From the NCBI RefSeq assembly GCF_014023275.1, contig NZ_CP054698.1, forward strand, positions 930,001 to 994,000: 64,000 bases of DNA, read 5' to 3'. Under the pieces are notes generated by a model that searched no databases, was not told where the DNA came from, and saw nothing but the letters and a program-made list of their open reading frames with translations. Within the stretch, counting starts at the first letter, position 1. Every line of letters starts with the position of its first letter. This document shows positions 55,009 through 62,941 of this stretch, one piece after another. The position numbers and the translations under genes were made by a program. This DNA is from Nostoc edaphicum CCNP1411. Its GTDB lineage: Bacteria > Cyanobacteriota > Cyanobacteriia > Cyanobacteriales > Nostocaceae.

Positions 55009-55328
55009 TAAACAAACTCTCTAATTTCTACAGAACCAGTTCCGGAGGCTATAACCCCATAAAAATGTCCTGTATAGATTTTGTTAGCTGGCAATTCATA
55101 GAATCCACCTGCGGGGATTGCAACCATATAGTTTGTGGTTGTTACACCTGCTAAAGCATCAATGAAAAGAGTTTGATTCAAGATATTGAAAATAGTTAAG
55201 CCTTTTCTATTCGTGTTAGCAGGTACAATTTCTGATGCTGTAGAAGACAATGAATTTGTTATTTCGCTAGCTGAAGATGAAGTATCAACTGGAAGGCTAA
55301 AGGTAGCAGGGGGATTATATAGCGGCAT
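55008..55328 (-). CDS. Beta-rich hypothetical protein sharing a domain with its neighbour
   Basis: The protein has 106 aa. From residue ~30 (TASEIVPANTNRKGLTIFNI, MVAIPAGGFYELP) it matches the C-terminal domain of the upstream 270-aa protein (TASTIAVPATPTRKYVLLTN, IPVQPGGAFDFS). This domain looks like small beta-sandwich decoration or fibre domains of viruses. It is part of the coupled minus-strand unit. Confidence 0.6.
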   Translation of the reverse strand: MPLYNPPATFSLPVDTSSSASEITNSLSSTASEIVPANTNRKGLTIFNILNQTLFIDALAGVTTTNYMVAIPAGGFYELPANKIYTGHFYGVIASGTGSVEIREFV

Positions 55329-55344
55329 ATTTTCAAGTGGTAGA

Positions 55345-56157
55345 TTAAGTAGATTGTATTCCCAGCAATTGGCTACCGCCAGTGGAGACAGCAGATATCT
55401 CTCCTAAATAAGCAACATCGTTGATAGAAAAATCAAATGCTCCACCAGGTTGCACGGGGATACCTTCATTTAAAAGGGCTGTTCCCCCAAAGTTCAAGTA
55501 AATTGGGGAATTACCAGTGTTAGTTAAAAGTACGTATTTTCTAGTGGGTGTTGCTGGCACAGCTATTGTGCTTGCTGTCCCAATAATTTTATTAATTGGA
55601 GTTGAATTAATAATCGGAGGGATGTAGTTGGCTTCCTCGATAACTATTTCTAAAACATAGCTACCATGAATGGTAATTAAATCGTTGCCTGCTAAAGAGC
55701 CGTGCCCCACCTCTTTGATTTCTACTCCCACTCTACCGTTTTCTCCTAATTCTACTGCTAGATTATCGGTGTAAAGGTCAAGTAAGTTGTAAATGCGGTA
55801 AGGATACCCACTGGGGTTTAATAAACTTATTCCGCCTACCAAATACCAATCAGTTGTATTGTTAGATATGTAAAGATTTAATTGGAAACGTGGCGATTGC
55901 CATTCCACGTCCAGTACTTTGTAAAGTCTTTCTGTCTCGCTATCTTCAATGGAGATATTTGGCAGATTTATTGGAGGTAAGCTGGTAATTTGGGCGAAAG
56001 CTTTGAGATTTTTGATGAAAGCATTGGCTGAAAGTATCTGTCCTCCTCCTGTTATTCCAGTCAGAGAGTTAGTAATTATTGGTATTATTCCTGTTGGGGA
56101 AGTGGAATCAATTTTTTTGACAATGGTCAAAACTTTGTTGTAAGTAATGATTGTCAT
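55345..56157 (-). CDS. Hypothetical protein with C-terminal beta domain
   Basis: The protein has 270 aa. N-terminal ~180 residues contain beta-strand patterns (VEWQSPRFQLNLYISNNTTD, GRVGVEIKEVGHGSLAGNDL). The last ~80 residues are paralogous to the next gene product. First gene of the minus-strand unit and divergent from the gene at 56215. Likely a surface or fibre-type protein; not proven. Confidence 0.58.
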   Translation of the reverse strand: MTIITYNKVLTIVKKIDSTSPTGIIPIITNSLTGITGGGQILSANAFIKNLKAFAQITSLPPINLPNISIEDSETERLYKVLDVEWQSPRFQLNLYISNNTTDWYLVGGISLLNPSGYPYRIYNLLDLYTDNLAVELGENGRVGVEIKEVGHGSLAGNDLITIHGSYVLEIVIEEANYIPPIINSTPINKIIGTASTIAVPATPTRKYVLLTNTGNSPIYLNFGGTALLNEGIPVQPGGAFDFSINDVAYLGEISAVSTGGSQLLGIQST

Positions 56158-56214
56158 ATTGAAATAAGCAACAACAAGTTATTATATACTAGAAAATGCT
56201 TTAAACTTTTAAGT

Positions 56215-56787
56215 ATGCCACTTTCTCTTACTAATCTTTCTAACATTGAGCATCCTGGTTATGTTTCAGGAAGATATTATCAGGGGTTTAGAGATGCTTC
56301 TGCTGATACGTCTTCCACCGCCGCTTTTACCATTAATTTTATTACTTACTATTTGTTTACTGTCTATCATCAAATAACGCTAACTCGACTAGGCATTTAT
56401 GTTGCTGGCAGTGTTAGTGGGGCAAACGTAAGACTTAGGATTTATTCTAACCAGAATGGTATCCCATTGAACTTATTGGCAGATGGAGGAAATATAATTG
56501 CTGCATCCCCTGGAGCAAAAGAAGCAATTATATCTTTGCCTTTAACACCTGGTAATTATTGGCTAGGAGGAACAACAACGGTTGCCCCTTCGCTTTACAG
56601 CGCCATAAGTTTTCTAGGAACAAATCATGATTTAGGGCAATCTGCACCTTCAAGCGTACTTGCCACCTGTGGACAAAGAAACACCATTGCTGTTTCTCCC
56701 GATGCTCTTGGATCAGAGGCTCCTACCGATAATCTCCAGTTAATTACTGGTAATATTCGTCCATTTTTTTGGTTTAAAGTTGCATGA
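56215..56787 (+). CDS. Hypothetical beta-sandwich protein (fibre-like)
   Basis: The protein has 190 aa, no signal peptide. Patterns LTRLGIYVAGSVSGANVRLR and IISLPLTPGNYWLGG recall carbohydrate-binding or tail-fibre beta-sandwich domains. It is overlapped by the next gene (ATGA, 56784-56787). It may recognise surfaces; this is inferred from composition only. Confidence 0.55.
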   Translation: MPLSLTNLSNIEHPGYVSGRYYQGFRDASADTSSTAAFTINFITYYLFTVYHQITLTRLGIYVAGSVSGANVRLRIYSNQNGIPLNLLADGGNIIAASPGAKEAIISLPLTPGNYWLGGTTTVAPSLYSAISFLGTNHDLGQSAPSSVLATCGQRNTIAVSPDALGSEAPTDNLQLITGNIRPFFWFKVA

Positions 56788-57158
56788 AAATACAAACTTT
56801 TCAGGATGGAGAGTTTATAGAAGAAAGAGACATTGAGGGTTTTACTTTCCCTCCTAATATTTCTCAATTTAATACTGAAATGCTTTTTAGCCCTAGCTAT
56901 ATGAAGCTAATCGCTAACGCTGGGGATAACGACGCAAAAACAAGGTTAGAGTTGTTGTCAGTTCGGCTAGAATTAAAACCTCTTGTTACAAGTGAAGACT
57001 TGCAAATATTCAAACTAATTTGGGATACTTTGGTTTCGTCTGTTCCTGAAGGTGTTCTTACCCTGGGGGACGCAGCAGAATATAACCAGCTTGCAGAATC
57101 TAATAATATGCCTTTTAGATTCGGTGCTGATCTGAAGATGGAAATATTAGCCGTTTGA
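56784..57158 (+). CDS. Hypothetical protein coupled to fibre-like gene
   Basis: The protein has 124 aa. It opens with beta strands (MKIQTFQDGEFIEERDIEGF) and continues as a helix-rich domain (LLSVRLELKPLVTSEDLQIF). Start overlaps the preceding stop. In phages a small gene after a fibre gene is often its chaperone, which is a possible role here. Function unknown. Confidence 0.52.
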   Translation: MKIQTFQDGEFIEERDIEGFTFPPNISQFNTEMLFSPSYMKLIANAGDNDAKTRLELLSVRLELKPLVTSEDLQIFKLIWDTLVSSVPEGVLTLGDAAEYNQLAESNNMPFRFGADLKMEILAV

Positions 57159-57280
57159 TGGCGTGACAAACTTCTCTAGGGCGAATAACCTGAAGTTCAA
57201 CAAGTATTCACAAGTTTTCTGCGCGATCGCTCTTTTAGGTAGAAGGGCGATCGCGTTTCACTCTGCCTGAAAGTTTTTGA

Positions 57281-60187
57281 TCATGGTTTGCTGAGTTGGT
57301 TTGCTCTTACGTACTGGAATCGCCCAGAAGAGAATTCAACTTGCCATTTTCCTTGCCAGCGTCCAACTATCTTCACTATTTCCCCGCCGTACATAGCATT
57401 TCTATTTACTTGAGGTTGCCACGGCTCCTGTTTTTCAAGCCATTCTTTAGATATTTTCTTAGCACCTTCCTCAAAATCACCTGCTTGAGTGAGTCCTACT
57501 TTAATAGTGGCTTGCCCTCCAGTAGGCCAAATCCAGGTCATAGAGCATTCGTAACCAGTAGGGTTTTTAGCTGCATCCAAAATGGTTGCCTCTGGTTTGG
57601 CAGTGCAGATTATGTCTCCAAGGTGGGTGGCGATGTGAAGGCTAAGAAGTGTTGGGTTTATTAGCCAGAAATCGAAATCTTTTTTAGAACTAATGGTATT
57701 TGGTTTATCAGCCGCTAAAGCCTGATCTGCTTCATCAGTTTTTTCCTCTATATAAGTTGAGGTTACGTCAGCGCCACCCGTCACCTCCTTGTCTGGCAAG
57801 GGTTCCAACCCGTCACCTGACCCGTCACCTGACCCGTCACCTGACCCGTCACCTGACCCGTCACCTGAAGAATCACCTGAAGAATCACCACCCGTCACCC
57901 GCTCCATGAGCAAGTAATCGTATGTCGGAATTTCCAAATCTGAAGCAGTCCTTAGCCGCAGTCCTTTGATAAACTTGCCAGTTTTTGTATGGTGTTTCAG
58001 TACTGGCCATTTCAGAATTGTGTGACAAAGTTCTATTAAATCGGGGGTAAAAACCTTACTACTCTTGGGCAAGTCACCGGAAGCCTGACAATGGCGGACA
58101 TAAGAGCCAAACAAGGTATGAACCTGTTCACCATTTGCTCCCTCGTTTCTGTCATTTCCGATTGGGGTAACAGCGTTGACATCATAAATAATTTTGTCGT
58201 TGATCCAGGCTGCGACAGAATCGCCCTTCATCTGGTTGTTCCAGAATTCCAACGTACATTCTGGGATTTCTTTCTTGCCCCTCAACACTGCGGTGACGTG
58301 ATCATCACTGAGTGAAAGCAAGTAGTTAGTGAACGCTGCTAATTCTGGCTCAAATACCGTAGATAACTGTTGACGCTTCGCTTCGGGAACTGTGTTGTTG
58401 CATGGAACGGTGATGGTTCGACGCTTGGCACGGCTGCTGCTGCCACCACTGAAAACGGGGAAATTGGAGACTACTAAGGTCATACCCTCGTAATCAAAGT
58501 TGAAAGATTTCTTCCTTTTTTCCTCAGCCCTCACCTGGTCTTCACCAGTCAAGCTGAGGAATCTGCCTATGGTTCCTCTGTAAGGATCTTCGTCGGGGAA
58601 GATGACCAGCCGCTTACCAAAAGCGTTGGCTCCCTCGAACTGGTTGGTACACCAGATGGGGAGATTGGTTACTAAAACGTTTTGCTTGCCAATCAATTCA
58701 GTCAGCAATCTGGTGAATGTTCCCTTGCCTGTTCCACCCAATCCAATTAGGTGAAGAAATTTCTGTAAGTCATACCGTCCCTTGATGACAGCGTTGCAGT
58801 AACAAATTAGCAATTCCTTAATATCAGCATTACCAGCTGCAAGGTGTTCTAGGAATGCGCTGATATTTTCCCAGCTTCCACCTTCGGCAGAATAATCCCT
58901 TGGTAGACACCAAGTCAGCCGATATTTCGGTGAGTGTGGTAATAAATCACCTGTCTTAACTTCTGCGACTCCGTTGAGAAAAGGGAGAAAATCGCGGGAT
59001 GAGACTTGATTCCACTGTCGTTCAATGAGTTCGTGGCGGAGTATTTTTACTACACCAGTGACATAATCAGGCCCAAAATTGTAAGCGCCTTCATTGCCGA
59101 GGATCTTATAAACGATTGATTCTACGTATTCCGGCGATTCATTAGACCAAACGCCATCGAAATCAGCCGCGTATCTGCGCCATTGCTTGGTTTCATTATC
59201 AAATGCCAGTAGTTGACGGTAATCTTCGGCTATTTTTTTCGCCATCTGGTCAGGCGGCGGGTTTTTGTGTTTCTCTTCCTTGGAGTCAGATGTACTGTTG
59301 GGGTGAAATTGCTTCTCTAGTCGAGCGATCGCTCGATTGTAAGCTGAGTCAAAAGCCCCAAATCCTTTGTTAACCATTAGGTCGTCTACTCCTTTGCCAT
59401 CTTCCGATGACCAAACAATATCTTCTCTGTAGGTCTGAAATCCATCCCTGTCGAGGACATTTCCTAGACTTCGCTTGGCGGCGTTAACCCGATGTCTGGT
59501 TTTTTCTTTGCTGTCACGGTCTAGGGCAAATAGCCAAATTGCACTCTCCTGGTTGAATCGCTTTAAGTCGGGGATTAATTTTTCTCTGCCACCGCTGCTA
59601 CAGCCGTAGAGAGGGAGGGGGACATATCCCTGAGTCAGCATGGCTAATCCCTTTTTGCCCCCTTCGCCGATGATCCGGGGAATAGAAGCGGTTTCAAACC
59701 ATTCCCAGAAACTACCATCTGTGGGTATTTCTACCGCATACCGGGAAGCAATGCGTTTTCTGGTAGATGGGGGAACGGGAGGGAGATAAACGCGATCGCC
59801 ATTGTCTGTGGGAGCCATATATTTGTAAGGTCGCTGTCTGTCTTCGTCCCAGACTGAGACGATGGCTTGCCAGACTGTACCATCTTCGTTCATGAAGAAA
59901 GCGGCGTACATTGGCTCTTTGACTTGTTGGGTAAATCGGCTGAACGTCCAATTTAATGCCTCATGAATGGGGGTAGTTACTTCACCGCCATAGTCAAATT
60001 CTTGGTCTTCATGAAATTCGATGCAGTGTTTAAATAGCTTTGGATCTATGCCACTACCGTCTATAAAGGTGGTTTCGACGAACTCTTTAAACTCGTTAAA
60101 GGATTGGAATCTGTTTCTGGGATTAGCCTGCTGATATTCAGCATTTAGCGCCTCAGATGCTTGCTGTGAGAGAGTTGTGTTAATCAT
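57281..60187 (-). CDS. P4/D5-type primase-helicase with DUF3854/TOPRIM-like N-terminus
   Basis: The protein has 968 aa. Residues ~130-290 resemble DUF3854 (a TOPRIM-like primase part; GCSSGGREKLIPDLKRFN, AIWLFALDRDSKEK). A D5_N region leads to an SF3 helicase: Walker A LIGLGGTGKGTFTRLLTELI near residue 480, Walker B-like LVIFPDEDPYRG, and sensor TLVVSNFPVFSGG. A low-complexity SGDG run sits near residues 765-800, then a C-terminal beta domain (GGEIVKIVGRWQGKWQVEFS). It would prime and unwind the element's DNA. Such proteins are found in plasmids, phages and satellites. Confidence 0.87.
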   Translation of the reverse strand: MINTTLSQQASEALNAEYQQANPRNRFQSFNEFKEFVETTFIDGSGIDPKLFKHCIEFHEDQEFDYGGEVTTPIHEALNWTFSRFTQQVKEPMYAAFFMNEDGTVWQAIVSVWDEDRQRPYKYMAPTDNGDRVYLPPVPPSTRKRIASRYAVEIPTDGSFWEWFETASIPRIIGEGGKKGLAMLTQGYVPLPLYGCSSGGREKLIPDLKRFNQESAIWLFALDRDSKEKTRHRVNAAKRSLGNVLDRDGFQTYREDIVWSSEDGKGVDDLMVNKGFGAFDSAYNRAIARLEKQFHPNSTSDSKEEKHKNPPPDQMAKKIAEDYRQLLAFDNETKQWRRYAADFDGVWSNESPEYVESIVYKILGNEGAYNFGPDYVTGVVKILRHELIERQWNQVSSRDFLPFLNGVAEVKTGDLLPHSPKYRLTWCLPRDYSAEGGSWENISAFLEHLAAGNADIKELLICYCNAVIKGRYDLQKFLHLIGLGGTGKGTFTRLLTELIGKQNVLVTNLPIWCTNQFEGANAFGKRLVIFPDEDPYRGTIGRFLSLTGEDQVRAEEKRKKSFNFDYEGMTLVVSNFPVFSGGSSSRAKRRTITVPCNNTVPEAKRQQLSTVFEPELAAFTNYLLSLSDDHVTAVLRGKKEIPECTLEFWNNQMKGDSVAAWINDKIIYDVNAVTPIGNDRNEGANGEQVHTLFGSYVRHCQASGDLPKSSKVFTPDLIELCHTILKWPVLKHHTKTGKFIKGLRLRTASDLEIPTYDYLLMERVTGGDSSGDSSGDGSGDGSGDGSGDGSGDGLEPLPDKEVTGGADVTSTYIEEKTDEADQALAADKPNTISSKKDFDFWLINPTLLSLHIATHLGDIICTAKPEATILDAAKNPTGYECSMTWIWPTGGQATIKVGLTQAGDFEEGAKKISKEWLEKQEPWQPQVNRNAMYGGEIVKIVGRWQGKWQVEFSSGRFQYVRANQLSKP
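57779..57905 (-). repeat. GGTGACGGGTCA 12-bp tandem repeat inside primase gene
   Basis: Five direct GGTGACGGGTCA units encode (Gly-Asp-Gly-Ser), flanked by variant copies (GGTGATTCTTCA twice) and more distant GGTGACGGGTGG. The same core fills the intergenic array at 60605-60760 in the opposite orientation. Confidence 0.75.
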
Positions 60188-60315
60188 TTCTCCCTCCAGA
60201 TATGCTATAATTTAGTGAAATTGATGTTTTTTTTGTCTGAGTAATGCTGTTACATTCACTCAGTTTTTTTTGTCTGTTTTTCATATCCTAGTCCTGGTAA
60301 AAATAGTTTGTGTAC
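60188..60315. terminator. Hairpin followed by T-run (plus-strand terminator-like)
   Basis: CTGAGTAATGCTGTTACATTCACTCAG with TTTTTTTT after it (60237-60272, plus strand) looks like an intrinsic terminator, though both flanking genes read on the minus strand. It may block transcription entering from the left, or it may be an RNA structure in the primase leader. Confidence 0.4.
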
Positions 60316-60603
60316 TTAAAAAGGGATGCCATCAATGATGCTGTGGTCTACTTCTATTCCTTGTATTTTCATGTAATTGATAAATTCTTGAATGGCAGCA
60401 TGAGGGGCATTTGTAGCTACGCCAGTGGGGAAAACAAATGACAATCGGATTATGCGTAATTCATGTGCCCATTTTGGCAAGCAAAGCATTAGGTTGAGAC
60501 GTGCTGCTTCAAGCTCGAATATGAAGCGATTGAAGTGGGGTGAGTGCATTGCACCCCACTGCCAAAATCTAAAAATTATCGCTGTTGAGTTCGGTTTTTT
60601 CAT
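60316..60603 (-). CDS. Hypothetical small protein upstream of primase
   Basis: The protein has 95 aa, not recognised. FIFELEAARLNLMLCLPKWA and FINYMKIQGIEVDHSIIDG suggest a helical/beta mixture. Same strand as the primase, 128 bases upstream of it. Start lies next to the GGTGACGGGT array. Confidence 0.48.
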   Translation of the reverse strand: MKKPNSTAIIFRFWQWGAMHSPHFNRFIFELEAARLNLMLCLPKWAHELRIIRLSFVFPTGVATNAPHAAIQEFINYMKIQGIEVDHSIIDGIPF

Positions 60604-60780
60604 TGGTGACGGGTTGGTGACGGGTTGGTGACGGGTGAGGTGACGGGTGAGGTGACGGGTCAGAATCCTTGCTGTGTAAGGTGGTGACGGGTTGGTGACG
60701 GGTGAGGTGACGGGTGAGGTGACGGGTCAGAATCCTTGCTGTGTAAGGTGGTGACGGGTCAAGCCATAATTAGCCAATTT
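60604..60780. repeat. GGTGACGGGT array (about 10 copies) with 67-bp higher-order repeat
   Basis: GGTGACGGGT recurs at 11-12-bp spacing from 60605. A 67-bp larger unit (containing CAGAATCCTTGCTGTGTAAG at 60661 and again at 60728) is duplicated. Placed upstream of the primase and early genes, it could be an iteron-type origin or operator; it could also just be a short-sequence repeat expansion. Confidence 0.75.
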
Positions 60781-60815
60781 TTTAGGCAACTGCGATCGCA
60801 CTTTCAAGTTCGGTT

Positions 60816-61124
60816 TTAAAAAGGGTCGATCGCAATTTCGAGGCAGCCATTTATCCACTGGCTAATATCGCTAACGCTAGAAAGTGAATTAGCTGATTGC
60901 CGCAGCGCTGCTAGCTCATCTGGAAATCCTCCTGCTGCATCCCAGCAAGGGGCGTTGATGTAATGCTGGCAGTATTCAGCGATTAGGCTGATTTCTTCGG
61001 GGGAGAGTTTGTGAGAACTAAAAAATCTGAAGATTGCCGATCGCAATTTCCCTGATGTTTCATCCTTCCAGTTCAGCGGCAAGCCCATTGGTGGGCGGTA
61101 GATATTAGGTATTCGCATTTTCAC
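60816..61124 (-). CDS. Hypothetical small helical protein
   Basis: The protein has 102 aa. Helical middle KLSPEEISLIAEYCQHYINA and WINGCLEIAIDPF end. Its ATG overlaps the stop of the 66-aa gene (ATGA). Not recognised; early-module gene of the element. Confidence 0.52.
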   Translation of the reverse strand: MKMRIPNIYRPPMGLPLNWKDETSGKLRSAIFRFFSSHKLSPEEISLIAEYCQHYINAPCWDAAGGFPDELAALRQSANSLSSVSDISQWINGCLEIAIDPF

Positions 61125-61321
61125 CCCTCCAACTCTGGGTAGGGATGATGAGCGATCGCAGATGGCAGGACGTAACAGCAGACAACTTCCCAGTACACAC
61201 CAGGGGCAAAGATGGTAAAGACTCTTTGACCCCAGACAATTACTTCGGGGTATTTGTTTTGGGAAAGAATTTCTGACTCATGGACAAGATTTCCTGTGGC
61301 TGTTTTAAGAGTGACTTTCAT
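61121..61321 (-). CDS. Hypothetical small beta-rich protein
   Basis: The protein has 66 aa (MKVTLKTATGNLVHESEIL, PEVIVWGQRVFTIFAPGVYW), predicted mostly beta. Coupled by ATGA to the 102-aa gene. Unknown function. Confidence 0.5.
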   Translation of the reverse strand: MKVTLKTATGNLVHESEILSQNKYPEVIVWGQRVFTIFAPGVYWEVVCCYVLPSAIAHHPYPELEG

Positions 61322-61387
61322 GTTGATTGGGCATTGGGCATTGGGTATTGGGTATTAGTTGGGAGTTAGGAGTTGAGCGATCGCACT

Positions 61388-61612
61388 TCAAGCAGCAGTG
61401 AAGTCAACGTAATACTCAGTCCCAACAGAAAATTGAGCCGATGCCGCAGGGTTGGTGATTTGCAATGTAATGTTACCTGCTGGTGTCGCTTGCCAAAAGA
61501 GGAGATTCTCTTGATTGGGTGGGTTGGTGGTTACTGGGGTGAGGATAACTTCTGCTGTCTGGGTTTCGTGGTTGAGAATATTTTGCTGGCAGGTGAATTT
61601 AGCTCTAATCAT
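61388..61612 (-). CDS. Small phage-type hypothetical protein
   Basis: The protein has 74 aa. MIRAKFTCQQNILN at the start and AQFSVGTEYYVDFTAA at the end are typical of a small beta-rich protein seen in many tailed phages and prophages (function unknown). Recognised from memory of this end motif. It supports a viral contribution to the element. GGGCATT repeats separate it from the next minus-strand gene. Confidence 0.62.
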   Translation of the reverse strand: MIRAKFTCQQNILNHETQTAEVILTPVTTNPPNQENLLFWQATPAGNITLQITNPAASAQFSVGTEYYVDFTAA

Positions 61613-61706
61613 TGGTTTTATTCGTTGGTGGTCAGGGAAAGATTAGGGAAGGCGGATCGAGTTGGCGCTTGATCCGCCATTTTGTTTACCTAAAGAGAAA
61701 ATCGAA

Positions 61707-62060
61707 ATGAGTGATAAATATGAGCTTGGCTACCCTGAAGATAGGGCTGGCTTGAGCGATCAAGATGTTGTGTCTAATTCTGGTGGTCTTTGTTTTGGAA
61801 CCCCCGACATGGCTAAGTTAAAAACATTAACAGAACGTATTCGTTCTTGGGCACATGGGACGGGTAAGTATGCCACCGCTGAATTTAAATGGTTTACAGA
61901 AGAAGGGTTTAAGTGTGAGGTTTTGCCAGTTAAGGGTGGAGGCTGGATAAAAGGAAGATTCCGATTTCGACTTGAGTTTGTTCCTGATGAACCAGAGGTG
62001 ATACAACCAACAGATCCAAAGTCGCCACTCGCTGACCTCCGATCGCACCTCGATGTCTAG
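61707..62060 (+). CDS. KGK-domain-like cyanobacterial protein
   Basis: The protein has 117 aa from ATG 61707 (MSDKYELGYPEDRAGLSD), with AGAGAAAA upstream; the frame is open from 61662 but only this start makes sense. GFKCEVLPVKGGGWIKGRFR followed by RLEFVPDEPE resembles the end of KGK-type domains common in Nostoc. Function unknown. It is convergent with the ribbon-helix-helix gene, sharing a terminator. Confidence 0.62.
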   Translation: MSDKYELGYPEDRAGLSDQDVVSNSGGLCFGTPDMAKLKTLTERIRSWAHGTGKYATAEFKWFTEEGFKCEVLPVKGGGWIKGRFRFRLEFVPDEPEVIQPTDPKSPLADLRSHLDV

Positions 62061-62101
62061 TCACAGATGCGTCGCCTGCTGAGAATAGGCGACATATCCA
62101 T

Positions 62102-62145
62102 GAATAAGCCGTCCTTACCAGAGTAGGTAGGACGGCTTTATTCGT
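62102..62145. terminator. Bidirectional intrinsic terminator
   Basis: GAATAAGCCGTCCTTACC / GGTAGGACGGCTTTATTC form a strong GC-rich stem with a short loop. A-rich and T-rich sides suit both strands. It lies between convergent genes ending at 62060 (plus) and 62138 (minus). Confidence 0.8.
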
Positions 62146-62532
62146 GATTATCTTCGCTGGGCGGTTGAGACTTACCCTCGCTCGAAACTAAGTTATAAAT
62201 TTCTTCCTCAAGCTCCTGAACCTCTCTTCGGAAAGTTTCTTCTTCCTCTTTACTGTTATCAAGCTGAGATTCAAGAAGACCCTGATGTGCTTTGAGATAT
62301 GAAAGATGCTTGTATTCAATACGTTTGAGGCGCTCTAGGATTTTCCCAGCAGGACTTCCTCCGAGTTTACCCGTTCTCCCAGGGGTATTTTTCGTTGGGC
62401 AATTAGCCTGATCAAGTCTGATCTGTTCAATCCCATTGAATGAGCTTGAATCCTGAAATTTTCCCAATCTTTCTCGCTGATCAGAAATGTTGCTCGAATT
62501 GAGTCTTCTGCCAATTTCTTGGGTCTGGCCAT
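62138..62532 (-). CDS. Frameshift fusion: ribbon-helix-helix domain joined to coiled coil
   Basis: The zero frame (62532-62335) encodes the DNA-binding part and stops at TAG. A -1 slip at the heptamer G GGA AAA (62347-62341) continues as ILERLKRIEYKHLSYLKA, a coiled coil with EEEETFRREVQELEEEIYNL, to 62138, giving about 131 aa. GGAGG lies ten bases before the slip site, as in dnaX. The coiled-coil frame has no ATG of its own after the overlap; its only Mets lie upstream (to 62614), where it would be a shadow of the DNA-binding gene. Sequence-based prediction. Confidence 0.6.
62335..62532 (-). CDS. Ribbon-helix-helix DNA-binding protein (zero-frame product)
   Basis: The protein has 65 aa. MARPKKLAEDSIRATFLISE and DWENFRIQAHSMGLNRSDLI form a strand followed by two helices, as in CopG/Arc-type repressors. 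It probably controls plasmid-like replication or nearby genes. It ends at EVLLGKS next to a slip site that may extend it with a coiled coil. Confidence 0.72.
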   Translation of the reverse strand: MARPKKLAEDSIRATFLISEKDWENFRIQAHSMGLNRSDLIRLIAQRKIPLGERVNSEEVLLGKS

Positions 62533-62642
62533 TTTTCCTTACCACAACAATACCCCTCATTTTAATGTATGAACAAAACTCTTCTATATGAATAAAATGC
62601 TTGACAGGTTTCATTCATACAATATACTAGCATTAGTTATAT
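62533..62642. promoter_or_regulatory. Divergent AT-rich control region
   Basis: AT-rich sequence (TATATGAATAAAATGC, ATACAATATACTAGCATTAG) upstream of the ribbon-helix-helix gene. The TACAATATACTAG region could hold overlapping -10 boxes for both strands. No exact operator could be defined. Confidence 0.35.
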
Positions 62643-62792
62643 ATGAAAGTAACAAGTCACGTCCACCCCAAACCAGGCAGAGATAGCAGCCTGCCAGCAT
62701 TGAGCAAATACCAAAGACCTGCTAGGGGAAGCGAAAACTTACAGATGGCAACTGAAAACTTACAAAGGACAACCAAAACTGACAATACGTAG
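62643..62792 (+). CDS. Possible 49-aa protein with in-frame 7-residue repeats
   Basis: ATG 62643 opens MKVTSHVHPKPGRDSSLPAL and ends at TAG 62792. The end holds repeats ENLQMAT / ENLQRTT. The underlying DNA repeat (GAAAACTTACA at 62733 and 62754, AAAACTGACA at 62775) has 20-21 bp spacing, so it could equally be a protein-binding array. No ribosome site is visible, so coding is doubtful. Confidence 0.28.
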   Translation: MKVTSHVHPKPGRDSSLPALSKYQRPARGSENLQMATENLQRTTKTDNT

Positions 62793-62941
62793 CCTTCATC
62801 CATGCTGAATGTATTAAGTAAAACTGCATTTACCCGTAAGTCGTAGCGTCGCTGGGTTAGCAGTCATTAAAAATCCAGAGCAAGAAGCCCTGGACATCCT
62901 AAATCGATTCGGTAAATAAAAACATTGAAAGAGGGGACAGC
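62793..62941. other. Gap with possible gene remnant
   Basis: The frame ending at the TAA before 62923 reads GLAVIKNPEQEALDILNRFG without a usable start codon; it looks protein-like and may be a remnant. AAAGAGGGGACAGC before 62942 gives the next gene a good ribosome site. Confidence 0.35.

Noticed and set aside
57281..60187. Primase gene taken as proof of a tailed prophage
   Set aside because: P4/D5-type primases also occur in plasmids and satellites, and no tailed-phage packaging gene is visible.
60604..60780. GGTGACGGGT array considered as CRISPR
   Set aside because: Core is 10 bp at 11-12 bp spacing; no unique spacers, no cas genes.
61373..61672. Plus-strand 99-aa frame over the small phage-type gene
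   Set aside because: Complement of the better supported minus-strand MIRAKFTC gene; composition is not protein-like.
62533..62614. Coiled-coil frame taken as a separate 158-aa gene from ATG 62614
   Set aside because: Its first half is a shadow of the ribbon-helix-helix gene, with low-quality sequence; the frameshift model explains both frames better.
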